The notes beneath the pieces were generated by a model. That model saw only the letters and a program-made list of their open reading frames with translations, made no database searches and was not told the origin of the DNA. Below, piece after piece: positions 13,715 to 17,048 of a stretch of 17,048 bases of DNA. The DNA lies in the NCBI GenBank assembly GCA_024636135.1, contig JAGXHP010000056.1, positions 1 to 17,048 of the forward strand. Direction: 5' to 3'. The first letter of the stretch is position 1; every line of letters starts with the position of its first letter. The DNA comes from Chloroflexota bacterium. Its GTDB lineage: Bacteria > Chloroflexota > Limnocylindria > QHBO01. Made by a program: the position numbers and the translations under genes.

Positions 13715-14259
13715 CGGTCCGCCTCCAACGCGCGCGCGAGTGCCGCTCGCGCAGCATGCAGCCGCCATTTCGTCGTGCCTTCAGGAATGTCGAGCTCCCT
13801 GGCAAGATCCGCCACCGAAACCCGGTGGAGGTGATGCGTGACTAGGAGGTGCCGATGGTCGACACTGAGCCTCTCGAATGCGCTCGTGAGCGCCGCCATA
13901 CCGGCAGCCGCGTCCGACGCATCCTCGCTTGGAAGGTTCAGCGCGTCGTCGAGTGCTACTTCTCGAGAGCGGCGCCGATGGCGGAGCGCATCCCGGCAGC
14001 GGTTCACGATCATCTTGTTCAGCCATGCGTCGAACTTGGTGCGGTCGCGGAGCTTGGGAAGGTGGCGCCAGGTCGCCACGAACGCCTCCTGGACGACGTC
14101 GTACGCATCGGCCTCGCTGCCGAGGATCGCGGAGGCAGTGCGAAAGGCCCGGTTGAACCGAGCCACGACCAACGTCTCGAAGGCGTCCACGTCGCCACAG
14201 GCGGCACGGTCGACCAAGTCCTCGTCGCGAACGGCCACTATCGCGATGCGCTCCGTCAT
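13711..14259 (-). CDS. ECF-type RNA polymerase sigma factor (set 2)
   Basis: Protein of 182 residues. Region 2 includes DAYDVVQEAFVATWRHLPKLRD and KFDAWLNKMIVNRCRDALRHRRR; region 4 includes LTSAFERLSVDHRHLLVTHHLHRVSVADLA and the helix-turn-helix LDIPEGTTKWRLHAARAAL. The ATG at 14259 is preferred over the in-frame GTG at 14265. TATGGT ends 6 bases before the ATG, the geometry of a leaderless promoter, and no ribosome-binding site is visible. It is coupled to the anti-sigma-like gene by a 4-base overlap, as in set 1, and shares the FDAWL(H/N) segment with the 3611 protein. Confidence 0.92.
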   Translation of the reverse strand: MTERIAIVAVRDEDLVDRAACGDVDAFETLVVARFNRAFRTASAILGSEADAYDVVQEAFVATWRHLPKLRDRTKFDAWLNKMIVNRCRDALRHRRRSREVALDDALNLPSEDASDAAAGMAALTSAFERLSVDHRHLLVTHHLHRVSVADLARELDIPEGTTKWRLHAARAALARALEADR

Positions 14260-14265
14260 GTCCAC

Positions 14266-14271
14266 ACCATA
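14266..14271 (-). promoter_or_regulatory. -10-like hexamer for a leaderless sigma transcript
   Basis: TATGGT on the minus strand ends just before GTGGAC and then the ATG of the second sigma gene. Transcription would begin at or next to the start codon. No convincing -35 seen. Confidence 0.35.
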
Positions 14272-14294
14272 AGGACGACGGCCGGGGGCCTCCC

Positions 14295-14418
14295 GTTGGG
14301 TACAGCAATCCGGATTGTGATATCTATCGCTACAACACGGTCGAAGCCGGCATCACCTGCCAGGATAGGAAGAGTTCACAGCTGTTGGAGACCAAGTGGT
14401 GCTGCCAGTTGGGCGGCG
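14295..14418 (+). pseudogene. Unassigned coding remnant abutting repeat copy 5
   Basis: One plus-strand frame reads PDCDIYRYNTVEAGITC, then QDRKSSQLLETKWCCQLGG, with strong GC at third codon positions and a composition unlike a random frame of this DNA. It has no start codon, is cut off on the left by the sigma gene's promoter region, and runs into module A of copy 5 on the right. I do not recognise a family. It may be the tail of a gene truncated when the neighbouring segments were assembled, or chance. Confidence 0.2.
14306..14317. promoter_or_regulatory. 12-bp perfect palindrome upstream of the second sigma gene
   Basis: CAATCCGGATTG is fully self-complementary and lies 47-58 bases upstream of the sigma start. 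It is a candidate operator; short enough to be chance. Confidence 0.3.
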
Positions 14419-14584
14419 TGGGAGCGCTGTGGCACAATGCGCGTTCCGGTTTCCGCTCTCTTTGAGCGTGAAAGTGCGCCCGTAGCTCAGTGGATCAGAG
14501 CAGCTGACTTCGGACTATCCCGGCCGATGCGCTGTGGCATCGAGCGTGGGCGGGGGAGCGCATCGCGCCGAGTTATCTGCTCTC
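14419..14584 (+). repeat. Composite tRNA-Arg-half repeat, copy 5
   Basis: Module A is 14419-14475, the tRNA half 14476-14514, and module B 14515-14584. This copy has the best-paired long hairpin. AGAGCAG (14497-14503) pairs with CTGCTCT (14577-14583), ACT (14507-14509) with AGT (14571-14573), CGG (14511-14513) with CCG (14568-14570), and GATGCGCT (14526-14533) with AGCGCATC (14557-14564). The gap 14585-14834 contains no gene; a plus-strand frame at about 14652-14777 encodes one hydrophobic stretch (AFTGIGFIAAFTVGTRRWDR) with no proper start, perhaps a membrane-protein remnant. Confidence 0.92.
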
Positions 14585-14834
14585 ATTTCTCGCTTCCATT
14601 TCCGAGGAAGCGCCCGGAAGTCGCCGAGCCGCGCTGCAGCGTGCCGTCTGAATCTACTTCGGCGCGGTGGCGTTCACCGGTATCGGGTTCATCGCCGCCT
14701 TCACCGTGGGCACTCGTCGCTGGGATCGCTGCCCTCCGCCTAAGGATCGGCGTCGAGAACGGATTAGGCCGCGCCGCTGAGCGGAGGTGGCCCGCAGTGG
14801 CCGCTCCCGTGCCATCGGTAGACGTCGGCCTGGA

Positions 14835-15248
14835 TCAGGCGAAGAACTCCGTGATGCGCTGGGTGTCGTCGGAGAACGCCCATCGCTCGGTGATCTTTCC
14901 GTCGCGGATGTGCACGATCTCGGCGGTCCGGTACTCCAGTGTCCGGCCGTCCCCGCGGGTCGCGGTGGCGTTGACGAGCGCGATGGCGTGCTCGTCGTTG
15001 GCGACGACGTCATGGACGTCGGCCGTGATCTGCCAATCGACCTCGCCCTGCGGCATCGCATCCCGCATGGCCTGCGTGCCCTGCATGGTTTCGGCGCCGA
15101 TCTGATGCCAGACGACGTCGTCGGCGACGATCGCGGCGAACGCCTGCATCTCGCCACGATTAAACGCCTCCAGGCCCTGACGCACGAGGGTGGCGGCCCG
15201 GGCCAGCGTACTCCCGCCTGCAAGCGTCCTAGACGCTTGCAGGAGCAA
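14835..15248 (-). CDS. SnoaL-like (NTF2-fold) protein, 5' end uncertain
   Basis: Up to 137 residues. The core LVRQGLEAFNRGEMQAFAAIVADDVVWHQIG and a C-terminal part AEIVHIRDGKITERWAFSDDTQRITEFF are typical of SnoaL/ketosteroid-isomerase-like proteins. These are small cone-shaped folds that act as isomerases, cyclases, hydrolases or binding domains. The longest start is a TTG at 15248, but a perfect 12-bp hairpin would then lie in codons 3-11; a GTG at 15185 gives 116 residues with little N-terminal leader. Neither has a ribosome-binding site, so the 5' end may have been altered or lost. Related in fold to the outer domain of the protein at 13714-12881. Substrate unknown. Confidence 0.78.
   Translation of the reverse strand: MLLQASRTLAGGSTLARAATLVRQGLEAFNRGEMQAFAAIVADDVVWHQIGAETMQGTQAMRDAMPQGEVDWQITADVHDVVANDEHAIALVNATATRGDGRTLEYRTAEIVHIRDGKITERWAFSDDTQRITEFFA
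15217..15243. repeat. Perfect 12-bp stem, 3-nt loop hairpin
   Basis: CCTGCAAGCGTC (15217-15228) and GACGCTTGCAGG (15232-15243) are exact reverse complements with only CTA between. It overlaps the possible 5' end of the SnoaL-like gene and follows the XRE gene on the same strand. It may end the XRE transcript (no T-run) or occlude translation of the SnoaL-like gene. Confidence 0.8.
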
Positions 15249-15424
15249 TCAGTCCGCGGCCACGGATACCCGAACCGAAGCAGCGTCGCGGACTCACCAC
15301 CACCTCCGCTCGCAGACCGTCCGGAGACCCCGCTGCGCGCTCTCGAAGGCTTGGAGCGCGTCGATCATGGTCCTCGTCTGCCTCAGCTCGTCCGAGGCGC
15401 TCATCCCGCCAAACTGAACAGCGC

Positions 15425-15772
15425 TCAGAGGTTGTTAGCCGCGCGGATGAAGGCGTCGAGCGCAGCCGCGGCCTTCCGGCGCCGCCGCTGTACGGTGATC
15501 TCGAGCCCGAGCTCATGGGCCATGTCGACCAGCCGCCCGATCTGCGGGTTCGGCCGTGACTCGGTGAAGAGCCGCCGAATAGCGGCGGGCTCGGCATCGA
15601 TTCGGCGCGCCAGGTCAGCCTTGGTCATCTTGCGACGCTCGCGCTCCTCGTCGATGGCGCGCATCAGCGTGTCGATGGCGTCGATCCGAGCCCGATGCAG
15701 CGCGTAGCTCTCCGCGAACTCGGGTTCCTGCATCCAGCGATCGAAGCGTCGGTCGAACGAAGTCTTAGCCAT
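15425..15772 (-). CDS. XRE-type helix-turn-helix protein (orphan antitoxin-like)
   Basis: Protein of 115 residues from the ATG at 15772, preceded by AGAGG. An N-terminal acidic/aromatic segment (SFDRRFDRWMQEPEFAESYALHRARIDAID) leads into the helix-turn-helix. That is about residues 47-80 (RRKMTKADLARRIDAEPAAIRRLF, then NPQIGRLVDMAHELGL). The C-terminus is basic then helical. This is the layout of antitoxins of HigA/XRE type, which bind their own promoter and a toxin, but no RelE/HigB-like toxin frame lies on either side. It may be a solitary antitoxin or a small regulator. A GTAAC/GTTAC dyad sits just upstream and is a natural autoregulatory site. Confidence 0.8.
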   Translation of the reverse strand: MAKTSFDRRFDRWMQEPEFAESYALHRARIDAIDTLMRAIDEERERRKMTKADLARRIDAEPAAIRRLFTESRPNPQIGRLVDMAHELGLEITVQRRRRKAAAALDAFIRAANNL

Positions 15773-15789
15773 CGTGAGGTTCCTCTCGT

Positions 15790-15805
15790 GTAACGTGAAT
15801 GTTAC
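15790..15805. promoter_or_regulatory. GTAAC-N6-GTTAC dyad upstream of the XRE gene
   Basis: GTAAC (15790-15794) and GTTAC (15801-15805) are inverted about a 6-bp centre, 18-33 bases upstream of the XRE start codon. Position and symmetry fit autorepression by the XRE protein. Confidence 0.42.
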
Positions 15806-15822
15806 GCCGATCAGCCCGATAG

Positions 15823-15918
15823 TCAAGTCCCGTCCCGATCGTCGAGGACCTGCAGGCGGCGTTGGATCAGTTCGCCCAGATCGCGGCTGATCTGGCTCCG
15901 ACGCAATCGTCTGGATAG
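15823..15918 (+). pseudogene. Short amphipathic coding remnant
   Basis: Between a stop at 15820 and a stop at 15916 a plus-strand frame reads PIVEDLQAALDQFAQIAADL with no start codon. It looks like the C-terminal helix of a lost protein, but may be chance. The rest of the gap 15773-16089 carries nothing else I can support. Confidence 0.15.
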
Positions 15919-16089
15919 CCACGCAGCTCCGCTGGTACCTGCCTCCGCGGCAAGCAAGGGTAGAGGCCGCAAATGGGCATGAGCGCGTTGAAAGCGGTAC
16001 CAGCGAAACGCCAAGCTGAGCCGCCCAGCGACTGGGCGACTCAGCTGGCGGTATTCGCCGGCGTTCAGTGGCTCGTCCTGCCGGCCGGA

Positions 16090-16488
16090 TCAGCCGCGCG
16101 GCGTCAGCCGGTAGTGGAATTCAACACTGTTCCAGGTGATGGTTTCCCAGCCCTCGGGAGCCTCAACGCCGCTGATCAGATGAATGACATATTCATCGTT
16201 CATGCATACCCCGGCGACGTGGACAGTGCCCTTTCCACCCGGTGCGAGGAGGCCCTTGTCAGTAGCGTTGGGGCAATCGACATATTCGACGTCTTCGCCG
16301 TATGTCCCGAGGCCTTCCTGAAGGAACAGGTCGGGGAAGAACACGACCGGCTTGTGATGCGCTCCGGCGCCGGTCAGGCCGTCATGGGTGTGCCAGTTTG
16401 CATTGTTCGGCACGCCGTGGCCCATGGCTGGCGCGGCGATCGCCAGAACGCCGAGTGCGAGAATGGTGGACAGGCTCAATCTGCGCAT
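16090..16488 (-). CDS. Small exported His-rich protein of unknown function
   Basis: Protein of 132 residues from the ATG at 16488, with GGGAG eight bases upstream. A Sec signal peptide is clear: RR, then LSLSTILALGVLAIAAPAMG, with a likely cut after residue 23. The mature chain starts HG and has a cluster of histidines (H24, H33, H35, H44, H45: NWHTHDG and AGAHHKP), then two cysteines (C72 in DCPN, C95 in GVCM) that could form a disulphide. The end (GWETITWNSVEFHYRLTPRG) is strand-like. I do not recognise the family; the His cluster hints at metal binding but no known site is matched. Monocistronic, upstream of the XRE gene and downstream of the integrase relic. Confidence 0.78.
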   Translation of the reverse strand: MRRLSLSTILALGVLAIAAPAMGHGVPNNANWHTHDGLTGAGAHHKPVVFFPDLFLQEGLGTYGEDVEYVDCPNATDKGLLAPGGKGTVHVAGVCMNDEYVIHLISGVEAPEGWETITWNSVEFHYRLTPRG

Positions 16489-16615
16489 TAAGAAGCTCCC
16501 GTTACGGTGCGGTGGGTCTCGCCATTCGCTTGACGCAGCCGGGGCGACCGTTGCTATGGCTGCGCGTCCTTGCATCCCCGCTTGTCCTGTGTTATGCGCC
16601 TCCGAATTTCTGCTG

Positions 16616-16830
16616 TCAATGTGATGCACGTCGCAGCCGGTGCTTAGCGGCACCAGGTCTGGACAGCATCTCGCGGCTGCGCCAGCCGGCCTGGCCCATG
16701 ACCTCGCCCTCCTGCCTGCCGGCCGACAGCGCCTCGTGGGCGTAGGTGTGGCGGAACAGATGAGGATGCAACGTGGCGGGGGTCAGGTGGGTGTCTCGAA
16801 GGTGGCGAGCGAGCGGGCCGCTTTGGCGGT
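16616..16830 (-). pseudogene. Truncated tyrosine recombinase (integrase) C-terminus
   Basis: About 65 residues remain: ARHLRDTHLTPATLHPHLFRHTYAHEALSAG, then EVMGQAGWRSREMLSRPGAA. The box II HxxR (HLFR followed by HT) and the GW before the active site are those of phage-type tyrosine recombinases. The nucleophile position, normally Tyr in an RYG context, reads Pro (SRPG), so the relic cannot be active. The N-terminal 200-300 residues are gone: upstream on the minus strand the frame runs straight into the antisense of repeat copy 6. Such enzymes commonly integrate elements at tRNA genes, so its position against a tRNA-half is suggestive. Confidence 0.75.
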
Positions 16831-16851
16831 CAGCTTCCCGTCGGTTACGAT
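16823..16851 (+). promoter_or_regulatory. Sigma70-type promoter reading into tRNA half of copy 6
   Basis: TTGGCG (16823-16828), 17-bp spacer, TACGAT (16846-16851); the tRNA 5' end follows at 16862. This is the expected geometry of a tRNA promoter and is found only here, where module A is absent. It suggests copy 6 retains the original upstream context of a tRNA-Arg gene. Confidence 0.55.
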
Positions 16852-16861
16852 TGGGGCCGCG

Positions 16862-16970
16862 GCGCCCGTAGCTCAGTGGATCAGAGCAGCTGACTTCGGA
16901 GCATCCCGGCGGGTGCGCTGTGCTACCGAGCGTGGGTGGGGGAGCGTAGCGCGTCGAGTTATCTGCTCTC
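16862..16970 (+). repeat. tRNA-Arg-half repeat, copy 6 (no module A)
   Basis: The tRNA half is 16862-16900 (39 nt with extra C in the D loop), followed by GCATCCCGGCGGGTGCGCTG and the rest of module B to 16970, ending GAGTTATCTGCTCTC. Module A is missing; a promoter-like element and the truncated integrase precede it. No 3' tRNA half is found before the window ends. The final 78 bases show no gene. Confidence 0.9.
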
Positions 16971-17048
16971 ATTTTGGCGTGCCCCGCCGGTTGCCGCACC
17001 TTGACTTGGCCATTCCCGCATTCCGGCCGCAGTGGTTCCCCCTGAGAC

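Noticed and set aside
13849..15105. 418-residue plus-strand frame across the second sigma gene and copy 5
   Set aside because: Antisense to the sigma gene, translates the tRNA half, and has no coherent domain.
1513..16970. A CRISPR array
   Set aside because: The repeats are about 110-170 bp long, kilobases apart and separated by genes; there are no short regular spacers and no cas genes.
1513..16970. A classical integron gene-cassette array
   Set aside because: The repeats lack the attC GTTRRRY core, the intervals hold several genes in both directions, and the only recombinase relic is a phage-type fragment without integron-specific features.

Overview
The window is GC-rich, low-repeat bacterial DNA with strong GC bias at third codon positions, Shine-Dalgarno and probable leaderless starts, and ECF sigma/anti-sigma/lipoprotein gene sets. 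This suits a high-GC soil or freshwater lineage such as Chloroflexota (Limnocylindria-like) or Actinomycetota; I cannot decide between them from the sequence. The first 17 bases match the Nextera (Tn5 mosaic end) adapter, so the window probably begins at the raw end of a metagenomic contig.

Layout: (i) 20-1243, minus strand: a small antibiotic-biosynthesis-monooxygenase-fold protein and a class I SAM methyltransferase. Two near-identical 36-bp hairpin-forming direct repeats flank the methyltransferase. (ii) 1836-3197: a BBE-like FAD oxidase. (iii) 3611-5846: an ECF sigma factor, a one-pass membrane anti-sigma-like protein and a lipoprotein. (iv) 6240-8892: a divergent pair, a soluble adenylate cyclase with three PAS-like repeats and an EamA transporter. 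(v) 9307-11427: a second FAD oxidase and a Crp/Fnr-type regulator. (vi) 14259-11826, minus strand: a second sigma, anti-sigma-like and lipoprotein set in the same gene order, with a homologous lipoprotein. (vii) 14835-16830, minus strand: a SnoaL-like protein, an orphan XRE regulator, a small exported His-rich protein and a truncated tyrosine-recombinase C-terminus.

The most unusual feature is what separates these blocks. Six copies of a composite repeat, all in the same orientation, lie in the gaps at about 1.5, 3.3, 6.05, 9.05, 14.4 and 16.9 kb, and a seventh partial copy is at 11.66 kb. Each full copy contains exactly the 5' half of a tRNA-Arg(UCG) gene, nucleotides 1-38, ending at the last base of the anticodon loop. 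The rest of the tRNA is replaced by a conserved module of about 70 bp whose end pairs back onto the tRNA half in a long imperfect hairpin. Left and right parts of the copies assort like mosaics with the breakpoint at the anticodon loop. The only integrase relic in the window abuts the last copy.

My reading (inference) is that this is a row of cargo segments delimited by tRNA-derived recombination sites, comparable in logic to integron attC arrays or tRNA-linked elements such as tycheposons, but not matching either. The alternative is a genome-wide tRNA-derived interspersed repeat with no role in cargo exchange. The cargo is mostly regulatory, tailoring-type redox or methyl-transfer, and secreted proteins. 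No complete mobilisation machinery is present in the window.
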